The notes beneath the pieces are model-generated. The model made no database searches. It had not been told where the DNA came from and saw only the letters and a program-made list of their open reading frames with translations. Shown piece by piece: positions 15,435 through 24,732 of a stretch of DNA of 64,000 bases (the first letter of the stretch is position 1; every line of letters starts with the position of its first letter). The translations under genes and the position numbers were made by a program. This DNA is from Massiliimalia sp964370215 (lineage in GTDB: Bacteria > Bacillota > Clostridia > Oscillospirales > Ruminococcaceae): NCBI GenBank assembly GCA_964370215.1, contig CAYJIM010000007.1, positions 1 through 64,000 of the forward strand. The letters run 5' to 3'.

Positions 15435-17801
15435 ATGAAAAAGATTACTAAGATAATGGCTTTATTCATAGTAATGATATGCTCACAAGATGCTTTTAGT
15501 CAAGGTACTCTTAGTTTTCCGGATGTCGATTTGAATGGAGCTAACGATGTGCTTTTTACTGCAAAGGTTAACGCTGGATCCGAAAGTTGGAAAAATTTAT
15601 ATAAAACAACTATCGTTCAAAATGAAAAGTCGGTGCAAGCTAGTGACGGAAACGTTTCACTTTTGACCACATATCCACAAAAGCTTGATTCTCTTCAAGG
15701 TGGTAAATTTTTGCAAATACGTAATGCCGATGGGGCTTTTATGTATACGGCATCTACTAAAACACTAAGTCAGCTTTCTCATAATAATGTTTTAAGTCCT
15801 TCTCCATCTAGTCACGCAAAAACGCGCGATAATCTAATAGAAACAGAGGTTAGTCCAGATGGAAATTGGATGACTTATTTTAAAAAAACGTCTGCTGCCA
15901 CTGCATCATTGGTGCTTTCAAACACAAAAACTGCACAAAGTATTGTGTTGGACTCAGATTCTGATTTTAGTTTTAAAAATGTTCCCGTTTTGTGGTCTCC
16001 AGATTCGAGCGTTCTCATTTATGAAAAAGATAATAATGTGTATTTTATCGATGTTGAAAACATTGCCGATCTTACCAAAATTGAAGATAGTTTTCGTTTA
16101 ATTGGAGAAGGCTCAATACAAAATGTTTCATGGATGGGTGAAAAAGACTTAGTCTATGTTCAAAATGATATTGTTTTTAGAATTTCAATAAACGAGTTAT
16201 ATACACGAGCCTTATATTCAGATGTATTAGGTAGTGGAGAAATAATTGGAAGACTACCTTGGGATTTTACTGAAAGAGATACGTTTTGGGTAGATGAAAC
16301 TGGAACTCAATTAGTTTTATTACAAAAGGGTATAACACTTTTTTACTTTGAACTTGAAGGACCAAGAGCGTCTATACAAGCAAAACAAAATTCTACAGGT
16401 TTTGCAAAAACACTTTTTTCGCATGCATTTGTTCCTGTGTCAGATAGTTCGTTAGAGGTTAGTGTTTTATGGATTGGTTCAAGTTCAACTACAAGCCAAA
16501 ATACTAATACACAAAGTATGGCGACACCTCTATTATGGATTACCTATACTGGTGCCGTAAAAGAAAGTCGCGTTTACAAACTTAATAGAATTCAAAATTC
16601 ACAAGGATCGTATTTTGAACAATTGCACGTGCCGCAAAATGCCCAAGCACCCATACTTTCGCCAGACAATAAAAGTATAGCGTTTATTGCAGCTACTGCA
16701 ACAAGTGAGATAGATGAATACGGTAATTTTGATAATGGAGTTTATGTATATGATTTACTTACATGGACGCAAACAAGCACTTTTATTGATGAAAACATAG
16801 TATCAATTCAGTGGAAATCAAATTCAGAAGTGTTTATTGGTGGTGTTGAAACAGTTCGTACATGGAATCCTTCTACAAGAGCATCTGAAGTACTATTTTT
16901 ATCATCAGTAAATAGATTCGCATGGGATGAAACAGGTACAAAAATTTTAGCGTCCAATAATGCAGGAACCTTTGAATATTACGAAAATACAAATACATGG
17001 AAGGCAACAACCCTAACTATAAATCGTGAAAACTCACGTATGAATACCCTTTGGAGAGTGGTAAGCTCAGAAGGTAGGGGGGCATTGTATGAAAACATTT
17101 TATTTGTAAGATCTTTACAAGGTGAAAGTCAAACAAAGCCATTACTTTCCGATTTTTTAGAAGAATCATCTCAAAGACCAACTATATCTTTTGCATTTGA
17201 TGCACTTGATAATCGCGATGGATTAGCAGAAATTCTTAATACGCTTTCTACATATGGATTAAAAGCAACGTTCTTTATAAATGGAGAATTTATAAAGCGC
17301 TTTCCTGATTCGGTGTTGTCGATTGTTGAACAAGGCCATGAAGTAGCTCCTATGTTTTATACTGCCGCAGATTTATTATCTAGTGGCTTTGTTATTGATG
17401 AGACTTTTATTCGTAGAGGCTTAGCGAATAATGAAGATGAGTTTTTTGCTTTAACAAATACTGATATGGAATTGTTTTGGCATCCTCCATATTATAGAAG
17501 TTCTGATATTATTGAGCAAGCTGGAAATAATGCTGGATATAGTCTTATAAAAAATGTTGTCTTTATTAATGACACACTCACGCTAGAACAAGCTAGCAAA
17601 ACAGGGCAGGCTTATATTTCCTCTACACAACTTATTGAAGGTCTAGTTCCTTGGCTTTTTGATGGTGCAATTATTCCTGTTTCCGTAGGAGTTTCAAATG
17701 GAAGTCGTCCTGATTATGTGTATGAAAAACTAGATATTCTTATTAATGCAATTTATGAAGCTGGTTATGAAATTGCACCGATATCTGAAGTATTATATTA
17801 A
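15435..17801 (+). CDS. Exported beta-propeller protein with degenerate polysaccharide-deacetylase (NodB) domain
   Basis: From ATG 15435 (ribosome site GGAGGAG 5 nt upstream) the product is 788 residues with a signal peptide (MKKITKIMALFIVMICSQDAFSQ). About residues 90-550 consist of TolB/WD40-like beta repeats, seen in phrases such as VSPDGNWMTYF, WSPDSSVLIYE and LSPDNKSIAFI. The last 220 residues have the NodB order: SFAFDALDNRDG, then GLKATFFINGEFI, then VEQGHEVAPMFYT, then FWHPPYYRSS. The catalytic TFDD reads AFDALD, and the second metal histidine of HSxxH is absent, so deacetylase activity is doubtful. It probably acts in the periplasm, possibly as a glycan-binding protein. A longer frame from 15327 covers the promoter and was rejected. 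Confidence 0.75.
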   Translation: MKKITKIMALFIVMICSQDAFSQGTLSFPDVDLNGANDVLFTAKVNAGSESWKNLYKTTIVQNEKSVQASDGNVSLLTTYPQKLDSLQGGKFLQIRNADGAFMYTASTKTLSQLSHNNVLSPSPSSHAKTRDNLIETEVSPDGNWMTYFKKTSAATASLVLSNTKTAQSIVLDSDSDFSFKNVPVLWSPDSSVLIYEKDNNVYFIDVENIADLTKIEDSFRLIGEGSIQNVSWMGEKDLVYVQNDIVFRISINELYTRALYSDVLGSGEIIGRLPWDFTERDTFWVDETGTQLVLLQKGITLFYFELEGPRASIQAKQNSTGFAKTLFSHAFVPVSDSSLEVSVLWIGSSSTTSQNTNTQSMATPLLWITYTGAVKESRVYKLNRIQNSQGSYFEQLHVPQNAQAPILSPDNKSIAFIAATATSEIDEYGNFDNGVYVYDLLTWTQTSTFIDENIVSIQWKSNSEVFIGGVETVRTWNPSTRASEVLFLSSVNRFAWDETGTKILASNNAGTFEYYENTNTWKATTLTINRENSRMNTLWRVVSSEGRGALYENILFVRSLQGESQTKPLLSDFLEESSQRPTISFAFDALDNRDGLAEILNTLSTYGLKATFFINGEFIKRFPDSVLSIVEQGHEVAPMFYTAADLLSSGFVIDETFIRRGLANNEDEFFALTNTDMELFWHPPYYRSSDIIEQAGNNAGYSLIKNVVFINDTLTLEQASKTGQAYISSTQLIEGLVPWLFDGAIIPVSVGVSNGSRPDYVYEKLDILINAIYEAGYEIAPISEVLY

Positions 17802-17824
17802 ATATGACTTTGTCACAAAAGTGA

Positions 17825-17853
17825 TTGCGTTTTATTCATAAAAGCTGTATACT
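17825..17853 (+). promoter_or_regulatory. Promoter of the CoA-activase-like gene
   Basis: TTGCGT (17825-17830), 17-bp spacer, TATACT (17848-17853). Predicted leader about 60 nt. Confidence 0.6.
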
Positions 17854-17917
17854 TGCAGAGCAAATATCATAGTTTTATTTTTTTTCTATGAATTATTCGT
17901 AAATAAAAAAGGTTGTA

Positions 17918-20900
17918 ATGAAAAACAATACAATTAATACAAATGTTATTTTAAATACAGAAAAACTGGTTTTAAAAACACCCATGATTCCTTTAAGGAT
18001 GGGTATTGACGTTGGCTCAACAACGGTAAAAGTTGTTGTTCTTGATGAAAACGCTGGCATTATTTTTAGTCAATATGAGCGCCATCGTGCAGACATCAGA
18101 AAAACAATTATGACTGTAGCAGCTAATGCATTGGATGTCGTTTCGAAGCATAGTAAAAATGGTGAAAAACAAACACTTAGTATTAAGGTTACCGGTTCTG
18201 GTGGTATGGCTGTCTCTCATTGGCTGTCTATTCCTTTTGTTCAGGAAGTTGTTGCCTCTACAACTGCGGTAAAAAAAGTTATTCCAAAGACTGATGTAGT
18301 TATTGAACTTGGTGGAGAAGATGCGAAAATCATCTATTTTACTGGGGGTATGGAACAGCGTATGAATGGTACTTGTGCTGGTGGTACAGGTGCTTTTATA
18401 GATCAAATGGCAGCACTTTTGGAAACAGATGCAACAGGATTAAATGAACTAGCAAGAGGAGCAACAACAATTTATCCAATTGCTGCTCGTTGTGGGGTTT
18501 TTGCAAAGACCGATGTTCAACCTCTTATAAATGAAGGTGCTAGAAGAGAAGATATTGCGGCTAGTATTTTTCAAGCTGTAGTAAGCCAAACAATTTCGGG
18601 GCTAGCATGTGGTAAACCCATTCGCGGGAATGTTGCATTTTTAGGTGGCCCTTTGCACTTTTTAGACCAACTACGAGAACGTTTCATTGTAACTCTTAAC
18701 TTAGTGGGAGATGCAATTATTGTGCCAGAAGGTTCACAATTCTTTGTTGCAACTGGCTCAGCACTTTCTGCAGAAACAAATTTTTCATGCGTTCAATCGG
18801 TTGAAGAGATACATTTTCCGTCAGTGGGAGAATTGAGAGAATCATTAAAATCACTCGAAAATGCAGATATGCAAGAAATACAAAGACTAGATCCTTTGTT
18901 TAATAACCAAAAAGAATTAGATGAATTTCATAAAAGGCACGGAAAAGAAAAAGCAGCTACGGCTGAGCTTAAAGATGCAAAAGGGCCTGTATATTTAGGT
19001 TTGGATTCTGGGTCTACAACAACAAAGGCGATTCTTATAAATAGTAAAGGCGAGATTTTATGGCGTTTTTATGATGTAAATGCTGGTAATCCAGTAGACT
19101 TAGCCGTAAAAGTATTAAAGGATTTGTATAAAATACTTCCAAAAGACGCTTATATAGCACGTTCTGTGTCTACTGGTTACGGAGAAGCTTTGTTTCAAGC
19201 AGCGCTTGGGGTGGACTCAGGCGAAGTAGAAACAATTTCACACTTTAGAGCTGCCGACTTCTTTGTTCCAGGTGTTGAGTTCTTACTTGATATAGGTGGG
19301 CAGGATATGAAAAGCCTTATGATTAAGGATGGGGCAATTGATTCAATTCAATTAAACGAAGCATGTTCTGCAGGTTGTGGTAGCTTTTTGGATAACTTTG
19401 CCCGTTCTTTGGGCATGGATGTTAGAGAATTTAGTCAAAAAGCTTTGTTGGCTAAAAATCCTGTTGACCTTGGTAGTAGATGTACTGTTTTTATGAATAG
19501 CCGCGTTAAGCAAGCTCAAAAAGAGGGCGCAACAGTTCCTGATATTTCTGCAGGCCTTTCGTACTCTGTAATAAAAAATGCACTTTTTAAAGTAATTAAG
19601 CTCAGAAAAACAAGTGACATAGGTACAAAGGTTGTTGTACAAGGTGGTACCTTTAATAACGATGCAGTTTTAAGGGCATTTGAACAAGTTGCTGGCATTA
19701 AGGTTTTTAGACCAGATGTTGCCGGTCTTATGGGAGCCTTTGGAGCGGCTCTTATAGCGCTTGACCAATGGAAAGACTTAACTGAAATACCTCTTGGCTC
19801 TACAGATGAAGAAGTAGAGGAAATAAAAAGAAAGATAAAATATGGCGAGTTTAGATCGGGTATAGCAGATCTTGAACAACTTGATGCATTTCATGTTGAT
19901 TTATTATTGCAGAGATGCAAAAAATGTTCAAACAACTGTCTTATGACTATTAATACTTTTAATACAGGGAAGCATGTTAGAACCTTTATTACAGGGAATA
20001 GATGTGAGAAAGGAGCAATGCTTGATTCTACAGACACAAACAGTCCTATCGGAAAGATTGTGGATGCATCAAATGCAAGCAATACATCAGGTAGTGATGC
20101 AGTAGAAGATGGACCTTTACCAAACCTCTATGACTGGAAATATAAAAGATTATTTTCTTATCGATCTTTATTACCGCATGAGGCAACACGTGGTGATGTA
20201 GGTATTTTAAGAGTATTAAATACGTACGAAAACTATCCACTTTGGCATACAATCTTTACGCATTTAGGATTTAGGGTGCGCCTTTCACCGCGATCTAGCC
20301 GCGATGTTTATGAAAAAGGACTAGAAACAATTCCTTCAGAATCTGTTTGTTATCCTGCTAAGATTGCGCATGGCCATGTTACTGCTTTAGTTGAAAAGGG
20401 TGTAAAGTTTATCTTTTATCCTTGTGCACCATATGAACATCAAGAAGACTCTTCAGCAGGCAATCACTACAACTGTCCAATTGTTACAAGTTATCCTGAA
20501 GTTTTACGTAACAATGTTGATGAACTAAGAAAAGATGAATCAATTACATTTATGAACCCATTTTTGCCTATCTATGATAAAGTTCGCTTAGGTGAAAGGT
20601 TGTATGAAGAATTACAAAAAAGCTTTCCAGATATTACTTTGCAAGAAGTAAAAAAAGCAGTTTCTGCTGGTTGGAAAGAGCAAGAAACTTTTAGAAAAGA
20701 AGTACAACAACAGGGTGAAGAAGCAATAGAGGTACTTATAAGAAGGGGTGCGTCAGGTATAGTACTTGCAGGGCGCCCATACCACTTAGATCCAGAAATT
20801 AATCATGGTATGCCAGAGCTTATAACTGGTTTAGGTTTAGCTGTTTTAACAGAAGATAGTGTGGCGCATCTAGGTACGCTAGATCTACCACTTCGTGTTA

Positions 20901-22435
20901 TGGATCAGTGGACATATCATAATAGGCTGTATCGAGCCGGTAGTTTTGTTGCAGACATGCCAAATCTTGAGCTTGTTCAAGTTACAAGTTTTGGTTGTGG
21001 TTTAGATGCTGTAACTGCAGACCAAGTTGAAGAAATACTAAAAGCTCGCGGCAAGATGTATACGCTTATAAAAATCGATGAGGGTTCAAACTTAGGCGCA
21101 GTACGTATTCGTATTAGAAGCTTAATTGCTGCTGTTAAAGAGAGGCATCGTCATAAACGAACATTCAAAGTTCGCTCTGCCGCATATAAACGACAAGTGT
21201 TTACTAAAGATATGAAAAAAACACATACTATTTTAGCACCACAAATGTCACCAATTCACTTTAGGTTAGTGCAAAAAGCATTTGAGTATTCTGGTTTTAA
21301 CTTTGTAATTTTACCAGATGTGGATGCATTAGCAGTTGAAACAGGGTTGAAGTATGTAAATAATGATGCCTGTTACCCTTCTATTTTAGTTGCAGGTCAA
21401 ATGATTGCTGCTCTTGAATCGGGGGAATATGACTTAAACAATGTTAGTTTATTAATTACACAAACAGGTGGGGGATGTCGGGCTACAAACTATATTGCTT
21501 TTATTCGCCGTGCTCTTGCCGATGCAGGTTGGCATCACATTCCTGTTATTTCATTAAGCGCCTCTGCATTAGAAACTAATCCAGGATTTAAGATAACGCC
21601 TCCATTACTTATAAGAGCTATGCGCTCTGTTATGCTTGGCGATTTATTGATGAGGGTATTATATAGAACACGACCCTATGAAGCAAATCCAGGGTCTGCA
21701 AATGATATGTACAAAAAATGGAATGGTAAGTCTCAAAAGGTATTAAAATCCCTATCACCATTTAAGTACAATTCACTTATTAAAGGCATAGTAAAAGACT
21801 TTGACAACCTTCCTCTTTTAGATATCAAAAAACCTCGTGTTGGTGTTGTAGGAGAAATATTAGTAAAATTCCACCCTACTGCAAATAATGATATCTTTAG
21901 TACTATAGAAAGAGAGGGAGCAGAGTGTGTAGTTCCAGACTTAGCTGATTTCTTCTTTTATACTTTTGCTACAGGTATATTTAGACATAAAGAACTTGCT
22001 TTCCCTAAAAAAACAGAAAGAAATGCACGTTTATTTGTGTGGGTATTAGAGAAATTTAGAAGAACAATAAAAAAGCAATTAGAAAAAAGTAAACGCTTTG
22101 ATCCACCTAAATCCATTTATGATTTAATGGAAGGGGTTGACGATATTGTACAACTAGGAAATATTACTGGTGAAGGTTGGTTCTTAACAGCAGAAATGGT
22201 TGAGTTGATTCAAGAAGGGGTTCCAAGCATTGCTTGTGTGCAGCCTTTTGCCTGTTTGCCTAATCATGTTACTGGAAAAGGTATGATAAAGGAGCTTCGT
22301 GAAAGGTACCCAGAATCAAATATCTCTGCAATTGATTATGATCCGGGTTCAAGTGAAGTAAATCAACTTAATAGGCTTAAATTATTATTATCAAATGCTC
22401 CTGTAGGAAGGCATCCAGATGAAAAACATGCTTAG
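17918..22435 (+). CDS. Large 2-hydroxyacyl-CoA dehydratase activase-like iron-sulphur ATPase (tandem BadF domains)
   Basis: This 1505-residue protein carries two complete ASKHA/BadF ATPase domains. The first (about 25-300) has GIDVGSTTVKVVV, IELGGEDAK, NGTCAGGTGAF and AARCGVFAKTD. The second (about 360-625) has LGLDSGSTTTKAIL, DIGGQDMKS, NEACSAGCGSF and GSRCTVFMNSR. Both keep the two cysteines that bind the intersubunit [4Fe-4S] cluster in dehydratase activators. A cysteine-rich link (RCKKCSNNC) and a long C-terminal half (about 700-1490) follow, related to the DUF2229 and dehydratase subunit (HgdB/C-like) families. The family uses ATP hydrolysis to push electrons to very low potential in anaerobes, but the acceptor of these long fusion proteins is unknown. 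The 3' end overlaps the next gene by 17 nt. Confidence 0.85.
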   Translation: MKNNTINTNVILNTEKLVLKTPMIPLRMGIDVGSTTVKVVVLDENAGIIFSQYERHRADIRKTIMTVAANALDVVSKHSKNGEKQTLSIKVTGSGGMAVSHWLSIPFVQEVVASTTAVKKVIPKTDVVIELGGEDAKIIYFTGGMEQRMNGTCAGGTGAFIDQMAALLETDATGLNELARGATTIYPIAARCGVFAKTDVQPLINEGARREDIAASIFQAVVSQTISGLACGKPIRGNVAFLGGPLHFLDQLRERFIVTLNLVGDAIIVPEGSQFFVATGSALSAETNFSCVQSVEEIHFPSVGELRESLKSLENADMQEIQRLDPLFNNQKELDEFHKRHGKEKAATAELKDAKGPVYLGLDSGSTTTKAILINSKGEILWRFYDVNAGNPVDLAVKVLKDLYKILPKDAYIARSVSTGYGEALFQAALGVDSGEVETISHFRAADFFVPGVEFLLDIGGQDMKSLMIKDGAIDSIQLNEACSAGCGSFLDNFARSLGMDVREFSQKALLAKNPVDLGSRCTVFMNSRVKQAQKEGATVPDISAGLSYSVIKNALFKVIKLRKTSDIGTKVVVQGGTFNNDAVLRAFEQVAGIKVFRPDVAGLMGAFGAALIALDQWKDLTEIPLGSTDEEVEEIKRKIKYGEFRSGIADLEQLDAFHVDLLLQRCKKCSNNCLMTINTFNTGKHVRTFITGNRCEKGAMLDSTDTNSPIGKIVDASNASNTSGSDAVEDGPLPNLYDWKYKRLFSYRSLLPHEATRGDVGILRVLNTYENYPLWHTIFTHLGFRVRLSPRSSRDVYEKGLETIPSESVCYPAKIAHGHVTALVEKGVKFIFYPCAPYEHQEDSSAGNHYNCPIVTSYPEVLRNNVDELRKDESITFMNPFLPIYDKVRLGERLYEELQKSFPDITLQEVKKAVSAGWKEQETFRKEVQQQGEEAIEVLIRRGASGIVLAGRPYHLDPEINHGMPELITGLGLAVLTEDSVAHLGTLDLPLRVMDQWTYHNRLYRAGSFVADMPNLELVQVTSFGCGLDAVTADQVEEILKARGKMYTLIKIDEGSNLGAVRIRIRSLIAAVKERHRHKRTFKVRSAAYKRQVFTKDMKKTHTILAPQMSPIHFRLVQKAFEYSGFNFVILPDVDALAVETGLKYVNNDACYPSILVAGQMIAALESGEYDLNNVSLLITQTGGGCRATNYIAFIRRALADAGWHHIPVISLSASALETNPGFKITPPLLIRAMRSVMLGDLLMRVLYRTRPYEANPGSANDMYKKWNGKSQKVLKSLSPFKYNSLIKGIVKDFDNLPLLDIKKPRVGVVGEILVKFHPTANNDIFSTIEREGAECVVPDLADFFFYTFATGIFRHKELAFPKKTERNARLFVWVLEKFRRTIKKQLEKSKRFDPPKSIYDLMEGVDDIVQLGNITGEGWFLTAEMVELIQEGVPSIACVQPFACLPNHVTGKGMIKELRERYPESNISAIDYDPGSSEVNQLNRLKLLLSNAPVGRHPDEKHA

Positions 22436-23783
22436 TGCAAAGTATGGTAAATACATTGTTTTTACCATGCTTTTACTGTTTGTAACAATCAGTTTATGTT
22501 CTCAAAGTTCTGAAAATTATATACCAAGTTCAGCATCCGTTCGAGCTACTTTAATTGATACGTGGTTTACACAGGACTTAAGCGATATACGTGCTCATAG
22601 TTCTGAAATATTGCAAAACGGTGTTGGGGATACTTTTTTAGTTCGGGCAGAAGAAAAAAATGGCAACATGGAAATTATTGTTTCTCCTTTAGTCTTGCAA
22701 ACGCTAACAGTTTTAAACGTTAATTTGGAAGATGGAACATTAGAAGAGAGCTTTTCTGGTGATGAAAATATAAGTGCCTTTTCTGACAGAGTTATAGAAA
22801 CATGGCCAAAGGAAGGTTTGGGAAGTTGGATTCTTTATAGAGATAGTAACACTGGCTTGAGTAAGGCTGTTCGCTATTATTTTTCAAATGATGCTGGTAT
22901 TTATGTAGAATTTGTACAAAACAAAGAAAAAGTTACGGCAAATCTTTCAATACATAATGCACTAGTTGCCTACAATACACCGGTTCCATTAACTCTTGAT
23001 TATTTTTATACTGCTTCTATTGAAGAAGTGCAGTCTGTAACAAGAAATATTCTTCCATGGCGATATACACAAATGTATGATAATACATACTATGATATCA
23101 CTCAAATGGTATCAATAACTAGAAGTAATTTGATGTCTGTTCAGCAAAGAATACTAAGAGGTGAAATAGATAACTTAACATTCTTAAAATGGCTCATAGA
23201 TGGGATTGTAGAGCCTTTAACTGGAAGCTTGTTATATGATGAGGTTCTCAGAGAGCCAACCGTTACTGTTGATTATTCAATGCCACAAAGAAACAATACA
23301 TACGCTAGTTATGACTACGTACGAAATCTAACCGCCGCAGCTCTTTCTGCTGGAACTTCTGTTTCCTACGATTATAGTACTTCAAATGCTGCAGTAATAA
23401 TTGAACCATTTTCAGTGTTTATCAACGAAAATAATTCCTTTGAAAGAGTTAGTTTTGCAACGAACTATGGTTATCAAATAGAAATTCTAAAACCAATTCT
23501 TTATGTGTTAACCGTTACTGAGCCTGGAATCTTTTATTTAGCCGCAATTAGAGAACTCGAAATAGCTGAAAGTCAAGGGAAAAGCTCGGAGCAATATTAT
23601 TATAATGAAGCAGCTGCGATTTTCACATGGTTTGATTCTAATGGACAGTTTCAGGTGTCAGTTTTAATAGATGGAATTGAATATACCTTAGAAAGCTTTT
23701 TAGAAATGTATCCAAATACTTTTATTTATTTGAGTAGGGTAAAGGCAACTACTACGTTTTATCCAAACGATTTTACTAAATAA
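22419..23783 (+). CDS. Exported protein of unknown function, coupled to the activase gene
   Basis: This 454-residue protein has an N-terminal signal sequence (KYGKYIVFTMLLLFVTISLCSQSS). The LC junction could be a relaxed spirochaetal lipobox at Cys27, but the Leu just before the Cys is unusual, so a secreted form is equally possible. The mature part is beta-rich and acidic, with no family I recognise. Its start overlaps the end of the activase gene by 17 nt, with AGGAAGG about 8 nt upstream, so the two are translationally coupled. That is an odd pairing of a cytosolic redox ATPase with an envelope protein. An alternative ATG lies at 22428. Function is unknown. Confidence 0.6.
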   Translation: MKNMLSAKYGKYIVFTMLLLFVTISLCSQSSENYIPSSASVRATLIDTWFTQDLSDIRAHSSEILQNGVGDTFLVRAEEKNGNMEIIVSPLVLQTLTVLNVNLEDGTLEESFSGDENISAFSDRVIETWPKEGLGSWILYRDSNTGLSKAVRYYFSNDAGIYVEFVQNKEKVTANLSIHNALVAYNTPVPLTLDYFYTASIEEVQSVTRNILPWRYTQMYDNTYYDITQMVSITRSNLMSVQQRILRGEIDNLTFLKWLIDGIVEPLTGSLLYDEVLREPTVTVDYSMPQRNNTYASYDYVRNLTAAALSAGTSVSYDYSTSNAAVIIEPFSVFINENNSFERVSFATNYGYQIEILKPILYVLTVTEPGIFYLAAIRELEIAESQGKSSEQYYYNEAAAIFTWFDSNGQFQVSVLIDGIEYTLESFLEMYPNTFIYLSRVKATTTFYPNDFTK

Positions 23784-23954
23784 AGACTATTCACTAGTAT
23801 TTCTCAAAACAAGCTTGTAGGCACTTGTTGTTAATAAATCTTAAAACATCATTATAGGGTGGACAAAATTCACTGATTATAGTATTATTGTCTCATAGTT
23901 TAATGGTGAGTTGCGTAATCTTATTATTCCAAAGGGTGTTTTTATTCGGTCGAC

Positions 23955-23983
23955 TTACTATAATTATTGTTTTGTGGTATAAG
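23955..23983 (+). promoter_or_regulatory. Possible promoter of the HAD hydrolase gene
   Basis: TTACTA (23955-23960), 17 bp, TATAAG (23978-23983) with an extended -10 TG at 23975-23976. The gene starts 14 nt further on. The rest of the 214-bp gap shows nothing clear. Confidence 0.35.
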
Positions 23984-23997
23984 CAATTGGGAGGAAT

Positions 23998-24663
23998 ATG
24001 AAGGACATAAAAGCAGTTGCTTTTGATATTGATGGAACACTTTATCCAGATGGACGCTTGTATATTAGAGTTCTAGGTTATGCATTACGACATCTGCGTT
24101 TTTTTTATCATTTTAATAAGGTTCGTTATATTTTGCATAGGACTGCTGTTTTACCCAATTTTTTTGAATATCAAGCTCGCTTGCTAGCTGATCGTATGAA
24201 AATTAGCGTTGAAGAAGCACATAGTAAAATTGATTCGATAGTATACGAAGGGTTAAAACCATACTTCAAAAAAGTAAAACCTTTTGTGGGCGTCGAGGAA
24301 ACACTAATAGCATTTAAAAATGAGGGCCTACAATTGGCTGTTTTATCTGATTTTCCACCTGAGCAAAAAGGGGACTTATGGGGATTAGATAAGTATTTTA
24401 AAGTAATTTTGGGTTCAGAGGCTTGTGGAGCCTTAAAACCTTCTGTATATCCTTTTGGTGTGTTAGCACAAAAACTTGGGCTTAAGCCAAGTGAGATTCT
24501 GTATGTTGGAAACAGTATTAGAAGTGACATAGAGGGTGCTAGCAACGCTGGGATGAAAACAGCATATATTATGTCTATTTGGCGAAGATTATTGAATAAA
24601 AAGCTTGAAAAAGCTGATATTTCTTTCAAAAGCTATCGCCAATTGCGTGATAGTGTGCTATAA
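23998..24663 (+). CDS. HAD-superfamily hydrolase (phosphatase-like)
   Basis: This 221-residue cytosolic protein has the HAD motifs in order: nucleophile motif AFDIDGTLY (Asp10, Asp12), motif II LAVLSDFP (Ser/Asp around 119), the motif III lysine in CGALKPSVYPF, and motif IV GNSIRSDIEGASNAGM. The helical cap between motifs I and II makes it a subfamily IA enzyme, like phosphoglycolate phosphatases and other small-molecule phosphatases. The substrate cannot be read from sequence. The ribosome site GGGAGGA lies 5 nt before the ATG. Its stop codon overlaps the -10 box of the downstream coiled-coil gene. Confidence 0.85.
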   Translation: MKDIKAVAFDIDGTLYPDGRLYIRVLGYALRHLRFFYHFNKVRYILHRTAVLPNFFEYQARLLADRMKISVEEAHSKIDSIVYEGLKPYFKKVKPFVGVEETLIAFKNEGLQLAVLSDFPPEQKGDLWGLDKYFKVILGSEACGALKPSVYPFGVLAQKLGLKPSEILYVGNSIRSDIEGASNAGMKTAYIMSIWRRLLNKKLEKADISFKSYRQLRDSVL

Positions 24664-24664
24664 T
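24656..24664 (+). promoter_or_regulatory. Extended -10 promoter of the giant coiled-coil gene
   Basis: TGCTATAAT is a perfect extended -10 (TATAAT 24659-24664) overlapping the stop codon of the HAD gene. The predicted leader is about 60 nt. Confidence 0.5.
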
Positions 24665-24732
24665 ACAGTTGTGTAGTGTGTGTTATTGCATAAAACTACA
24701 TATTTATTCTATTTTCATTGGGTGGGAATACG

